Part shown: positions 36,022-45,594 of the stretch, piece by piece | How positions within the stretch are numbered: position 1 is the first letter of the stretch | How the letters are laid out: every line of letters begins with the position of its first letter | Assembly (NCBI GenBank): GCA_017536965.1 | Contig: JAFWCK010000072.1 | Span: forward strand, 45,570 to 109,569 | Source: Lachnospiraceae bacterium | Lineage (GTDB): Bacteria; Bacillota; Clostridia; Lachnospirales; Lachnospiraceae | Length of the DNA: 64,000 nt | Reading direction: 5' to 3' | The notes under the pieces: model-generated | Seen by the model: the letters and a program-made list of their open reading frames with translations, nothing else | Database searches by the model: none | What the model was told of the DNA's origin: nothing | Position numbers and translations under genes: made by a program

Positions 36022-37333
36022 ACTTTTCCTGATATCACTGGGATGTGATAAGAATAGAGTTGATTCTGAAAGAATGCTGGGGTTTCTTGAAGACGCCGGC
36101 TTTTCTTTTACTGACGATGAATATGATGCAGATGTGATCCTGATCAATACCTGCTGTTTTATTGATGCTGCCAAAACGGAATCCATCGAAACAATTTTAG
36201 AAATGGCATCCATGAAAACAGAAGGAAAATGCAAAAAGCTGGTTGTAGCCGGGTGCCTTTCGGAGCGGTACCGGGATGAAGTTATGAAAGAACTTCCGGA
36301 AGTTGATGCCTGTATCGGTACGAAGGAACTGAGAGCAATTGTCTCTGCATGCAGTCTTCAGGAAGAAGAAACAGCAACACCAGATCTGTCCGGGAGACGG
36401 ATCATTACGACCCCTGGTCATTATGAGTTTTTGAAAATTGCAGAAGGTTGCAATAAGTACTGTTCCTATTGTATTATTCCCTATATTCGAGGGAAATATA
36501 CCAGCTATCCGATGGAAAACCTGCTGCAGGAAGCTAAGTCTCTTGCGGCGCAAGGCGTGAAAGAACTTATCATCGTGGCACAGGAAACATCCATTTACGG
36601 AAAGGACCTTTATGGGAAAGAGATGCTTCCGGAATTCCTGCAAAAATTGTGTCGGATCGATGGCATCGAATGGATACGCCTGCTGTATTGTTACCCGGAA
36701 GATATTACAGAAGAATTCCTGCAGGTCATGGCACATGAAGAAAAAATCTGTCATTACATAGACATGCCGATCCAGCATGCTTCAGATCGGATCCTTAAGA
36801 AAATGGGGAGAAAAACTGACCGTGCTTCCATTCTTTCGACGATCAAGCGGGTTCGCGAGATCATGCCGGATGCAGCTCTGAGAACTTCTTTGATCACAGG
36901 ATTCCCGTCTGAGTCGGAGGAAGACCATCAGCTTTTGATGTCCTTTGTTAAAGAGGCCAGATTTGACCATTTGGGAGTTTTTACTTATTCCCAGGAAGAA
37001 GGTACCCCTGCGGCAAAAATGCCGGATCAGATTGATGAAGCGCTTAAGGAACAAAGAAGAGATGACCTGATGCGTCTGCAGGAGCAAATATCCCTTGAGC
37101 TCATGAATAATAAAATTGGAAAAGAATTACAGGTCCTGATCGACGGATATCTTCCGGATGAAAATGTATATATTGGAAGAACCAGGATGGATGCACCAGA
37201 TGTGGATGGGTTCTTTTATGTAAAAACGGAGGAGACCCTTAATAGCGGAGACTTGATCATTGCTCATGTGCAGACAGCCAATGCTTATGACCTTTACGGG
37301 GAGATGATAAAACGATATGAATCTGCCGAATAA
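36002..37333 (+). CDS. rimO: Ribosomal protein S12 methylthiotransferase RimO
   Basis: 443 residues. UPF0004 domain with three cluster Cys (ISLGCDKNRVDSE, NTCCF, VAGCLSERY); radical SAM CxxxCxxC in GCNKYCSYCIIPYIRGKYTS; C-terminal TRAM domain. The GKYTS after the motif and the N-terminal SLGCDKN favour RimO over MiaB. The start overlaps rpoZ with no clear ribosome binding site; ATG 36002 and ATG 36008 are both possible. It methylthiolates an Asp of S12. Confidence 0.93.
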   Translation: MTMRKNKLFLISLGCDKNRVDSERMLGFLEDAGFSFTDDEYDADVILINTCCFIDAAKTESIETILEMASMKTEGKCKKLVVAGCLSERYRDEVMKELPEVDACIGTKELRAIVSACSLQEEETATPDLSGRRIITTPGHYEFLKIAEGCNKYCSYCIIPYIRGKYTSYPMENLLQEAKSLAAQGVKELIIVAQETSIYGKDLYGKEMLPEFLQKLCRIDGIEWIRLLYCYPEDITEEFLQVMAHEEKICHYIDMPIQHASDRILKKMGRKTDRASILSTIKRVREIMPDAALRTSLITGFPSESEEDHQLLMSFVKEARFDHLGVFTYSQEEGTPAAKMPDQIDEALKEQRRDDLMRLQEQISLELMNNKIGKELQVLIDGYLPDENVYIGRTRMDAPDVDGFFYVKTEETLNSGDLIIAHVQTANAYDLYGEMIKRYESAE

Positions 37334-37889
37334 ACTTACCATTTTAAGATTAATTTTTATCCCGTTTTATGTTTTCTTTCTGATGACGGATTTCTTTTCC
37401 TTCAGCAGTCATATTGCTATGGTCATTTTTATCCTGGCATCTATTACAGATTCCCTGGACGGAAAGATCGCGAGAAAATACAATTTGGTCACAGACTTTG
37501 GGAAATTTGCTGATCCTTTAGCTGACAAGATCCTTGTTGTTTCTGGTATGGTTTGTTTTGTCGCGCTTGGCAGGCTTCCTGTCTGGATCTGCATCATCAT
37601 CCTTGCCAGAGAATTTGCTATCAGCGGTTTCCGTCTTGTCGTTGCTGCAAACGGCACAGTTTTAGCAGCCAGTATGTGGGGAAAATTGAAGACAACGTTC
37701 CAGATGATCATGCTGATCATGATGTCCTTCGACCTGGAAAGACTTGTTACAGAAAAAGGTTTCCCGCCTGTAATCTGGAATGTCTATCATATCGTAACGA
37801 TCGTCGTAATGTATATTGCACTGGCACTGACCATTATATCCATGATCGACTATTTCTATAAAAACAGGAAAGGATTTCAAGTGAAATGA
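37317..37889 (+). CDS. pgsA: CDP-diacylglycerol-glycerol-3-phosphate 3-phosphatidyltransferase
   Basis: 190 residues with about five membrane segments. The CDP-alcohol phosphotransferase motif DGKIARKYNLVTDFGKFADPLADK (DGx2ARx8Gx3Dx3D) is intact near residues 43-66. It commits CDP-diacylglycerol to phosphatidylglycerol and cardiolipin. It overlaps rimO by 17 nt and cinA by 4 nt, so it is translationally coupled at both ends. Confidence 0.95.
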   Translation: MNLPNKLTILRLIFIPFYVFFLMTDFFSFSSHIAMVIFILASITDSLDGKIARKYNLVTDFGKFADPLADKILVVSGMVCFVALGRLPVWICIIILAREFAISGFRLVVAANGTVLAASMWGKLKTTFQMIMLIMMSFDLERLVTEKGFPPVIWNVYHIVTIVVMYIALALTIISMIDYFYKNRKGFQVK

Positions 37890-39112
37890 CCTGTGAATTT
37901 ATTTGTGTAGGTACTGAACTTTTACTTGGCAATATCCTGAATACAAACGCGAAATACCTGTCCGAAAAATGTGCGGAATTAGGTATTTCTGTTTTTTATC
38001 AGACAGTTGTAGGCGATAACCCGGAAAGATTGGAAGAAACGGTCCACCTGGCATTATCCAGATCGGACTGCATTATTTTTTCAGGCGGTTTGGGGCCAAC
38101 TACCGACGACCTGACAAAAGAGACCGTTGCGAAAGCATTTGGGTTAAAACTGGTGGAAGACGCCAGAGCGAAAGAAGAATTACTTGCTCGTATGAACCAT
38201 TACGGGCGCAAGATCACTAAGAATAATTTTAAACAGGCTTTGATCCCGGAAGGACAGAAAGCCCTTTATAATCATCACGGCACAGCACCTGGTATCTTAA
38301 TTGAAAAGGATGGGAAAACTGCTATCTTACTGCCTGGCCCGCCTGGAGAACTGGTCCCCATGTTTGAGGAATACTGCATTCCATATTTTGAGTCCAGATC
38401 AAATCAAAAAATAGTGTCCGTTATGGTAAAGCTGATCGGGATTGGGGAAAGCGAAGCGGCTGCAAGAATTGAAGATCTGATCTTAAACAGCACAAATCCT
38501 ACCGTTGCTCCTTACGCAAAAACAACGCAGGTTCATCTGCGTGTCACTGCAATGGCAGAAAACGAAGAAGCCGGAAGAGCTCTTATAAAGCCTGTACTGG
38601 AACAGATCCAGGCGAAATTAGGCGAATATATTTATTCCATGGATGAAAATGATGATATAGAAGACGTTGTTGTCCGGGATCTGGAAGAGAAACACCTGTA
38701 TATCTCCTGTGCAGAATCTTTTACCGGTGGAATGGTCGCATCCCGTCTGATCAATGTTCCGGGTGCCAGCAATGTGCTGAAAGAAAGCCTTGTTACATAT
38801 TGTGACGAGGCTAAGATGAATCGTTTATTTGTTGATCCGGAAACCATAAAAAAACACAGCGCTGTCAGTTTTGAATGTGCAAAAGAGATGGCAGAAGGTG
38901 TCATACGGGCAACAGGCTGTGATGTTGGGGTGGCAACGACAGGATATGCCGGGCCGGATGGAGAAGAAGCAGGACATATCTTCTTTGCTGTAAGTTTTAA
39001 AGATAAAACAGTTGTGAAAGAAATGAATCTGGCATTTGACCGTAATCTGGTAAGGGAGGCAGCGGTGATCCGTGTCCTTGCTCTTGTTCATCAGATCCTG
39101 AAAGAAACATAA
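37886..39112 (+). CDS. cinA: CinA-family protein, nicotinamide-nucleotide amidase
   Basis: 408 residues. The N-terminal MoCF-like domain (about 1-170) opens CEFICVGTELLLGNILNTNA with FSGGLGPTTDDLTKE. The C-terminal amidase domain (about 250-405) has the catalytic Ser in CAESFTGGMVASRLINVPGAS and TTGYAGPDG. It recycles NMN to nicotinate mononucleotide. cinA next to recA is a conserved arrangement, but a terminator here separates the two. Confidence 0.94.
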   Translation: MTCEFICVGTELLLGNILNTNAKYLSEKCAELGISVFYQTVVGDNPERLEETVHLALSRSDCIIFSGGLGPTTDDLTKETVAKAFGLKLVEDARAKEELLARMNHYGRKITKNNFKQALIPEGQKALYNHHGTAPGILIEKDGKTAILLPGPPGELVPMFEEYCIPYFESRSNQKIVSVMVKLIGIGESEAAARIEDLILNSTNPTVAPYAKTTQVHLRVTAMAENEEAGRALIKPVLEQIQAKLGEYIYSMDENDDIEDVVVRDLEEKHLYISCAESFTGGMVASRLINVPGASNVLKESLVTYCDEAKMNRLFVDPETIKKHSAVSFECAKEMAEGVIRATGCDVGVATTGYAGPDGEEAGHIFFAVSFKDKTVVKEMNLAFDRNLVREAAVIRVLALVHQILKET

Positions 39113-39188
39113 ACAATGAAATGAAACGGTTCGGTTACAAATTCTTAACATTTCTGAAATAGTGTAAAAGAATCGGCTATGATATGAT

Positions 39189-39220
39189 AGAGATACGCAA
39201 AAAGCGTGTCTCTTTTTTTG
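39189..39220 (+). terminator. Terminator after cinA
   Basis: AGAGATACGC (39189-39198), loop AAAAA, GCGTGTCTCT (39204-39213), then a T-rich tail TTTTTTTGTTTTT. The 10-bp stem has one G-T pair. Confidence 0.88.
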
Positions 39221-39238
39221 TTTTTCATCGGAATGTGA

Positions 39239-39286
39239 TTGACAAATGTCTGAAAGTAGAATAATATAAAAGCGAACATAAGTTCG
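39239..39286 (+). promoter_or_regulatory. recA promoter with LexA (Cheo) box
   Basis: TTGACA (39239-39244), 17-nt spacer, TAATAT (39262-39267). Directly downstream is CGAACATAAGTTCG (39273-39286), a perfect match to the Gram-positive SOS box CGAACnnnnGTTCG, placed at the transcription start where LexA would block initiation. lexA is not in the window. Confidence 0.9.
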
Positions 39287-39308
39287 TATTCGAATGAAGG
39301 AGATAAAA

Positions 39309-40391
39309 ATGGATAATAAAGAGAAATTAAAAGCATTAGACGCAGCAATTTCCAAAATTGAAAAAGATTACGGAAAAGGCTCCGTCATGAAATTAGGAGA
39401 TAAAACAGCGCTGGATGTAGATGTGATCCATACCGGTTCCATCAGTCTGGATAAAGCATTAGGCGTTGGCGGCATTCCACGCGGAAGGATCATAGAGATC
39501 TATGGTCCGGAAGCTTCCGGTAAAACAACGCTTGCGTTACATATCGTTGCAGAAGTACAGAAAAACGGTGGAATCGCAGGCTTTATTGATGCTGAGCATG
39601 CTCTGGATCCAAAGTATGCACATGATATTGGTGTAGATGTAGACAATTTATATATTTCACAGCCTGATTATGGTGAGCAGGGGCTGGAGATCTGTGAGAC
39701 CATGGTACGTTCCGGCGCGATCGATATCATCGTTGTAGACTCTGTTGCTGCTTTAGTTCCAAAACATGAGATTGAAGGGGAAATGGGAGATGCTACGGTT
39801 GGTGCACAGGCACGTCTGATGAGCCAGGCTTTAAGAAAACTGACTGCTGTAACAAATAAAACAGGATGTTCCATTATCTTTATCAATCAGTTGAGAGAGA
39901 AGATCGGTGTCTTTTACGGTCCTTCAGAAACCACAACAGGCGGCCGTGCCCTTAAATTTTATGCATCTGTCCGTATTGATATCCGCCGTGTAGAATCTCT
40001 CAAGCAGAGCGGAGAAGTCATCGGCAACCGTGTTCGCGCCAAAGTTGTCAAAAATAAAGTGGCCCCGCCATTCCGTGAGGCAGAGTTTGATATCATTTTC
40101 GGCGAAGGTATTTCTGCTGTTGGAGATATTCTGGATCAGGCAGTGGAGTTTAAGATCATCGAAAAGAGCGGTGCATGGTACTCTTATAACGGCGAAAAGA
40201 TCGGTCAGGGAAGAGAAAATGCCAAAAATTACATCAAAAATGATCCTGCATTCTTCGCTATGTTAGATGCCGCTGTCCGTAATAAACTCGGATTTGGCGA
40301 TGGAGAACCTTTACCGGATACAGCTCCTGTTCAAGAAGAACCTCAAATGGCAGAATTCAATCCGGATGACCTGGAACTGGATGTTGAATGA
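39309..40391 (+). CDS. recA: Recombinase RecA
   Basis: 360 residues. [31 protein letters not shown] is typical; Walker A is [13 protein letters not shown], Walker B region [13 protein letters not shown], loop L2 [31 protein letters not shown]. The ATG at 39309 is chosen because GAAGGAGATAAAA lies directly before it; an in-frame ATG at 39294 would precede that ribosome binding site. It is a single-gene unit between two terminators, under LexA control. Confidence 0.97.
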   Translation: MDNKEKLKALDAAISKIEKDYGKGSVMKLGDKTALDVDVIHTGSISLDKALGVGGIPRGRIIEIYGPEASGKTTLALHIVAEVQKNGGIAGFIDAEHALDPKYAHDIGVDVDNLYISQPDYGEQGLEICETMVRSGAIDIIVVDSVAALVPKHEIEGEMGDATVGAQARLMSQALRKLTAVTNKTGCSIIFINQLREKIGVFYGPSETTTGGRALKFYASVRIDIRRVESLKQSGEVIGNRVRAKVVKNKVAPPFREAEFDIIFGEGISAVGDILDQAVEFKIIEKSGAWYSYNGEKIGQGRENAKNYIKNDPAFFAMLDAAVRNKLGFGDGEPLPDTAPVQEEPQMAEFNPDDLELDVE

Positions 40392-40412
40392 TCCATTATT
40401 CCATTTATGCAA

Positions 40413-40443
40413 AAAAGGGGAATTGCAGTGCGATTCCCCTTTT
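40413..40443 (+). terminator. Terminator of recA
   Basis: AAAAGGGGAAT, loop TGCAGTGCG, ATTCCCCTTTT: an 11-bp perfect stem. recX and rny, often downstream of recA in Clostridia, are not here. Confidence 0.88.
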
Positions 40444-40551
40444 ATAATTAATTGAGATTATCATATAATAAAGGAAAAATAACTTGTCAATAAAGGTTTC
40501 CTTTAGTAAACTATATAATACGGTTTAGAATAACTATTGGAGGTATTTCAT
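40444..40551 (+). promoter_or_regulatory. Leader region of the EF-G-like gene
   Basis: A consensus -10 TATAAT (40514-40519) lies upstream of GGAGG (40539-40543). The only good -35, TTGTCA (40484-40489), is 24 nt away, too far for standard spacing. The inverted repeat AAAGGAAA / TTTCCTTT (about 40470-40505) encloses that hexamer and may be an operator. Confidence 0.35.
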
Positions 40552-42639
40552 ATGAATGTTTATAAGACAGAACAACTCAGAAATGTCGTTCTTTTGGGGC
40601 ATGGCGGTTCTGGTAAATCCACGTTAGCAGAAGCTTTTGCTTTTACAACCGGGATCACGACCAGAATGGGCAATATTGCTGACGGCAACACCATCAGTGA
40701 TTTTGATAAAGAAGAGCAGAAAAGACAATTTTCTATCAGCACGACGGTAATTCCAATCGAATTTAATAAAATTAAGATCAACGTCCTGGATACTCCGGGT
40801 TATTTCGATTTTATTGGCGCAACGGAAGAGGGTCTTAGTGTTGCAGATGCAGCTGTTATTGTTGTCAATGCAAAGAGCGGTATTGAAGTTGGTACACATA
40901 AGGCTTGGGGTTTCTGTGAGAGATTCCATATTCCACGTATTATTTATATTTCTGGTATGGATGATGCGAATGCAGATTTTTCTGGTGTCGTAGAATCCCT
41001 GAAAGAAGAGTTTGGCAATAAGATCGCTCCGCTGCAGATCCCTATCAAAGAAGGCGGTGCTTTCACTGGTTATGTCAATGTTATTCGTGAAGCAGGAAGA
41101 AAATATAAAGCAGACGGATCCTATGATGAGTGTGATGTCCCTGCTGATCTTTCTGCTGTTGTTGCTTCTACCAGAGAAGAGGTTATGGAGCACGTAGCTG
41201 AGACCAGTGAAGAATTTATGGAGAAATATTTCGGTGGCGAAGAATTCACCATGGATGAAATTCTTTCCGCTCTGAATTCTGCTGCTACAGAAGGCGATAT
41301 CGTTCCTGTTTTAGTTGGTGCTACAACGAAAAACCTTGGACCAAAAGCCGTTCTTGAAGCAATTGAACGTTATTTCCCATCTCCGGATCACAGCCCGGTT
41401 AAGAAAACCGGTAAATTCACTAAGACAGATGAAGATTTTACTGCAGAGTATAAAGAAGACGGTCCTCTTGCTGCTTATGTATTTAAGACGATCGTGGACC
41501 CGTTTATCGGTAAATATTCTCTGGTTAAGGTTTGCTCCGGCGTATTGAAGAATGATGATCAGGTCTTCAATGCTGCAACAGATGAAAGTGAAAAATTATC
41601 AAAACTTTATATCATGCGCGGCAAGAACTTTGAAGAGATCAACATGCTGAACCCTGGTGATATCGGTGCGATCAGCAAACTGGATCTTGCAAAGACCGGC
41701 GATACCTTATCCAAGAAAGATAATCCAATCATCCTTGATAAGTTCGAAACAGCAAAACCGTATACTTATATGAAATACCGTGCCGTTAATAAAGGTGAGG
41801 AAGATAAGATCCAGCAGGCTCTGCAGAAATTATGTGCAGAAGATCAGACACTGAGAGTTGTTTCTGATGAAGAAAACAAACAGGCTCTTCTGTACGGCAT
41901 TGGCGATCAGCAGCTTGATGTTGTTGTTTCCAAGATGAAAGAAAAATATAAAGTTGATGTTGTTCTGGAAAAACCTGCATTTGCTTTCCGTGAGACCATC
42001 AAGAAGTCATCCGATGTACAGGGCAAACATAAGAAACAGTCCGGCGGACATGGACAGTACGGCGATGTCAGAATGCGTTTTGAGCCTTTAGGCGATACAA
42101 CAAAAGCATATGAATTCGCAGAAGAAGTTGTCGGTGGTTCCGTACCGAAGAACTACTTCCCGGCTGTAGAAAAAGGGTTACAGGAATGTGTCCAGAAGGG
42201 ACCCCTGGCTAATTATCCTGTTGTTGGTGTAAAAGCGACTCTGTACGATGGATCTTACCATCCGGTTGACTCGAACGAAATGTCCTTCAAGATGGCAACC
42301 ATTCTGGCATTCAAGAAAGGTTTCATGGAGGCAGGTCCTGTGCTCTTAGAGCCTATCGCAAGCCTGAAAGTTACTGTTCCGGATCGTTTTACCGGTGATG
42401 TTATGGGCGACCTGAACAAGAGACGTGGCCGCGTACTTGGTTCAAATCCGGCTGGTCTTGGCAAGACCTGTATTGAAGCTGATGTTCCTCAGTCTGAATT
42501 ATTCGGCTATGGCACAACACTTCGGTCCATGACTGGTGGATTCGGCGATTTCGAGTATGAATTCTCCCGTTATGAGCAGGCTCCTGCAGATGTTCAGGAA
42601 AGAGAAGTCGCAAGCAGACATACAGACGACGAGGAATAA
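40552..42639 (+). CDS. EF-G-like translational GTPase (FusA2-type paralogue)
   Basis: 695 residues with EF-G domain order. The P-loop is GHGGSGKSTLAEAF instead of the GHIDAGKTT of true EF-G; switch II is DTPGYFDF. In domain IV, the tip region reads HKKQSGGHGQYGDVRMRFEPL, and the C-terminus has DLNKRRGRVLGSNP and YGTTLRSMTGG. These traits place it in the EF-G-like group beside, not instead of, the canonical translocase. The ATG at 40552 follows GGAGG; an in-frame TTG upstream overlaps it. Its role is unknown. A tet(M)-type protection function is not supported by the sequence. Confidence 0.87.
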   Translation: MNVYKTEQLRNVVLLGHGGSGKSTLAEAFAFTTGITTRMGNIADGNTISDFDKEEQKRQFSISTTVIPIEFNKIKINVLDTPGYFDFIGATEEGLSVADAAVIVVNAKSGIEVGTHKAWGFCERFHIPRIIYISGMDDANADFSGVVESLKEEFGNKIAPLQIPIKEGGAFTGYVNVIREAGRKYKADGSYDECDVPADLSAVVASTREEVMEHVAETSEEFMEKYFGGEEFTMDEILSALNSAATEGDIVPVLVGATTKNLGPKAVLEAIERYFPSPDHSPVKKTGKFTKTDEDFTAEYKEDGPLAAYVFKTIVDPFIGKYSLVKVCSGVLKNDDQVFNAATDESEKLSKLYIMRGKNFEEINMLNPGDIGAISKLDLAKTGDTLSKKDNPIILDKFETAKPYTYMKYRAVNKGEEDKIQQALQKLCAEDQTLRVVSDEENKQALLYGIGDQQLDVVVSKMKEKYKVDVVLEKPAFAFRETIKKSSDVQGKHKKQSGGHGQYGDVRMRFEPLGDTTKAYEFAEEVVGGSVPKNYFPAVEKGLQECVQKGPLANYPVVGVKATLYDGSYHPVDSNEMSFKMATILAFKKGFMEAGPVLLEPIASLKVTVPDRFTGDVMGDLNKRRGRVLGSNPAGLGKTCIEADVPQSELFGYGTTLRSMTGGFGDFEYEFSRYEQAPADVQEREVASRHTDDEE

Positions 42640-42648
42640 TTCCTTTTT

Positions 42649-43869
42649 ATGAAATACGATATTGTAATCATTGGTGGCGGTGCATCTGGTTTATGCACCG
42701 CCATAATGTCTAAAACAGAAACAAATTCTATATTGATCATTGACCATGAGGACCGTGTCGGGAAAAAGATCCTGTCTACAGGGAATGGAAAATGCAATCT
42801 GACTAACCGTTACTGCCGTACGGAGCTTTTCTCATCGAATCCGGAAGGAATCTATCCATATTTTCCGGAAGCTAACAGAGCTTTTGCAGAAACGGTTATC
42901 TCATTATTTGATGTTGACCAGGCCATTCAATTCTTTCAAGGATTAGGTATTCTGACGGAAGATAAAAACGGTTATATCTATCCACGGAGTGAACAGGCTT
43001 CTACTGTTTTAGATTGTCTTCGTTTCCGCTGTGAAACATTAGGGATCGATATGGCTCTCGGTTATCAGCCGATGAAGATCACTAAGAGGGACGACCTGTT
43101 TTATATTGATGATGAATATTCCTGCAAAAAACTGGTACTTGCGACGGGCGGTATGAGTGCACCAAATACCGGTTCAGACGGCAGTGGGTATGAATTCGCC
43201 AAAAGTCTGGGGCATCATATTGTTGAACCCATTCCGTCTCTTTGCGGTTTAAAGTGCAGTGATCCTTTCTTTAAAGCATTAGCTGGTGTTCGCAATGACA
43301 GCAAACTATCACTTTATGATGATCAGAAAAACCTGCTGATAGAAGCGCAGGGTAATCTGCAGTTCAATGATTATGGTGTATCCGGCATACCAGTATTTCA
43401 AATTTCTTCTGTTGCTGGACGTTTATTAAAAGAAGGGAAGCGGCTGATCCTTAGGATCGACCTCCTTCCGGAAGTATCTTTTAATGAGCTGGCTGATTTT
43501 ATAGACAGCAAAACGGAAAACTATCTTCTTGGGGTTTTAAATAAAAAGCTTTCTCAGGTTATAGAAAAAGAAATCAGCAGAAAAAAAGGCTGTAAAAACG
43601 TTTCTAACGGTTATCTAAGAGCCTGTATGATCAAACGCTTCAAAGTTCATCCAATCGATATCACCTCATTTGCACAGTCCCAGGTAACTGCCGGCGGCGT
43701 ATCCGTCGACGAAATCCGGCCTGATACGTGCGAATCCAAATTAGTCGACAATTTATACTTTACCGGGGAAATCATGGATATTAACGGCATTTGCGGCGGT
43801 TATAATCTGCATTGGGCATGGGCAAGCGCTTATTGTGCGTCCAAAGCTTTAAAAGAAGACTCCAAATAG
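42649..43869 (+). CDS. Flavoprotein of the HI0933/BaiN family
   Basis: 406 residues. The FAD dinucleotide motif IVIIGGGASGLCTAIMSK opens the protein; KKILSTGNGKCNLTN and LATGGMSAPNTGSDGSGYEFAKSLGH are family signatures; the end INGICGGYNLHWAWASAYCASKAL is the second FAD contact. Members include BaiN of bile-acid metabolism, but most are uncharacterised oxidoreductases. It begins 9 nt after the EF-G-like gene. Confidence 0.88.
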   Translation: MKYDIVIIGGGASGLCTAIMSKTETNSILIIDHEDRVGKKILSTGNGKCNLTNRYCRTELFSSNPEGIYPYFPEANRAFAETVISLFDVDQAIQFFQGLGILTEDKNGYIYPRSEQASTVLDCLRFRCETLGIDMALGYQPMKITKRDDLFYIDDEYSCKKLVLATGGMSAPNTGSDGSGYEFAKSLGHHIVEPIPSLCGLKCSDPFFKALAGVRNDSKLSLYDDQKNLLIEAQGNLQFNDYGVSGIPVFQISSVAGRLLKEGKRLILRIDLLPEVSFNELADFIDSKTENYLLGVLNKKLSQVIEKEISRKKGCKNVSNGYLRACMIKRFKVHPIDITSFAQSQVTAGGVSVDEIRPDTCESKLVDNLYFTGEIMDINGICGGYNLHWAWASAYCASKALKEDSK

Positions 43870-43956
43870 TATTATTTTTTTCCATTTGTTTATTTTGGGG
43901 AATATGATAAAATAACTAACACAAAAAAATATAGAAAGGATTCTTAATCAATAACT
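43870..43956 (+). promoter_or_regulatory. Candidate promoter before the second flavoprotein gene
   Basis: TTGTTT, 16-nt spacer, TAAAAT (about 43888-43915). GAAAGGA lies 17 nt before the ATG at 43957, further than usual; a TAA two codons upstream excludes an earlier start. Confidence 0.4.
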
Positions 43957-45591
43957 ATGATTCGGATCAGTCAAATTCAATTACCGGTAGATCATACCAA
44001 AGCACAGCTGGAATCGAGCATCTGTAAGAAGCTCCGTGTCAACGACAATGCGATCGAATCGATCAAATATTCCATTGTCAAACGTTCTTTAGACGCTAGA
44101 AATAAGAATAACATCACATACAACTATGTGATCGATGTTTCTGTGGATAATGAAAAAAATATCCTGGAAGCCTGCAAAAAGAGCAAAACGATCACTCATG
44201 TACAGGAAAAACGTTACTCCCTGCCTGTCCGCGGGCAGGAGTTAATGAAGATCCGGCCGTATGTTGTTGGATCCGGCCCTGCCGGTCTTTTTGCTGCTTA
44301 TTTTCTGGCTGAACATGGATATAAGCCTATTCTGATCGAGCGAGGCGAAAGTGTAGAAAAGAGAACCGTTCGGATCCATGAATTTCTGGATGCTGAAAAG
44401 CCGCTTCATCCAGACTCTAATGTTCAGTTCGGTGAAGGCGGAGCAGGCACCTTTTCTGATGGCAAATTAACAACCGGTGTAAACGACCCGCAGGGAAGAA
44501 ACCGTCTTGTTTTACAAACATTCATCGATAATGGTGCTCCGGAAGAGATCCTGTATTTAAATAAACCGCATCTTGGAACTGATATGCTTTGCCGTATCGT
44601 TAAGAATATGCGCAAAAAGATCATTCAGAACGGCGGAGAAGTGGTCTTTAACACAAAATTTGTCGGATTTACTGCAAGCAACGGACATTTGGACAGTATC
44701 AAACTGGAATCCAATTTCAAAGGCCGGACTCACATTATGGAGGTTGACTGCAATCATCTGGTCCTTGCGATCGGTCATTCTGCTCGTGATACATTCCGCG
44801 ATCTATATGATCAGAACATCCACATGGAGCAGAAACCTTTTGCTGTCGGTGTTCGGATCGAGCACTCCCAGGAAGCTGTCAATAAAGCACAATATGGAGA
44901 GAACTATCTGGAAAAATACGGAGACCTTCTCCCTGTTGCTGATTACAAGCTCACTGCTAAGACAAAGGATGGAAGAAGTGTTTATACCTTCTGTATGTGT
45001 CCTGGGGGATATGTGATCAATTCTTCTTCTGAAGAAAACCGGCTTTGTGTGAATGGTATGAGTTTTTCACAGCGTGATGGAGAAAACGCCAATTCTGCAA
45101 TCGTTGCTGCTGTAACGCCGGATGATTATGCTTCCTCAGATCATCCGCTGGAGGGCATCGAATTCCAGAGAATGCTGGAAGAAAACGCTTATAAAGCAAA
45201 GAACGGAAAAATACCTGTGCAGCTACTGAAAGACTTCATGGAAGGAAACGTTTCAGACCATTTTGATTCTGTATATCCAAACTGTCTTGGTAATTGTGAT
45301 TTTGCTGATATCAATACCATCCTCCCGGATTTTATCTGTGAAGCAATTAAAGAAGGGATTGAAGCTTTTGATCATAAGATTCCGGGGTTCGCAAATCCGG
45401 AAGCAGTCCTTTCTGCAGTAGAAAGCCGTACGTCTTCACCTGTACGTATTCTTAGAGATGAGCATTTTGAAAGTAATATCAAGGGAATCTTCCCATGTGG
45501 CGAAGGTGCCGGATATGCTGGAGGAATTACAAGCGCTGCAATGGACGGTATTAAAGTTTTTGAAGAGATCTACAGCAGGTTTAAAGCATAA
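43957..45591 (+). CDS. NAD(FAD)-utilising dehydrogenase, COG2509-like
   Basis: 544 residues. A small N-terminal alpha/beta domain (about 1-95) precedes the FAD motif VVGSGPAGLFAAYFLAEHGYKPILIERG. SNVQFGEGGAGTFSDGKLTTG is the family's hallmark, and the C-terminus has FPCGEGAGYAGGITSAAMDGIK. Its biochemical role is not established; it is present in most Clostridia. It is followed by an unknown gene after 3 nt, then miaB, so it probably heads a transcript running into mutS-mutL-miaA. Confidence 0.86.
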   Translation: MIRISQIQLPVDHTKAQLESSICKKLRVNDNAIESIKYSIVKRSLDARNKNNITYNYVIDVSVDNEKNILEACKKSKTITHVQEKRYSLPVRGQELMKIRPYVVGSGPAGLFAAYFLAEHGYKPILIERGESVEKRTVRIHEFLDAEKPLHPDSNVQFGEGGAGTFSDGKLTTGVNDPQGRNRLVLQTFIDNGAPEEILYLNKPHLGTDMLCRIVKNMRKKIIQNGGEVVFNTKFVGFTASNGHLDSIKLESNFKGRTHIMEVDCNHLVLAIGHSARDTFRDLYDQNIHMEQKPFAVGVRIEHSQEAVNKAQYGENYLEKYGDLLPVADYKLTAKTKDGRSVYTFCMCPGGYVINSSSEENRLCVNGMSFSQRDGENANSAIVAAVTPDDYASSDHPLEGIEFQRMLEENAYKAKNGKIPVQLLKDFMEGNVSDHFDSVYPNCLGNCDFADINTILPDFICEAIKEGIEAFDHKIPGFANPEAVLSAVESRTSSPVRILRDEHFESNIKGIFPCGEGAGYAGGITSAAMDGIKVFEEIYSRFKA

Positions 45592-45594
45592 ATC

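Noticed and set aside
40552..42639. Tetracycline ribosomal protection gene
   Set aside because: It has EF-G domain order but an EF-G-like family P-loop and no Tet(M)-type features that I could recognise.
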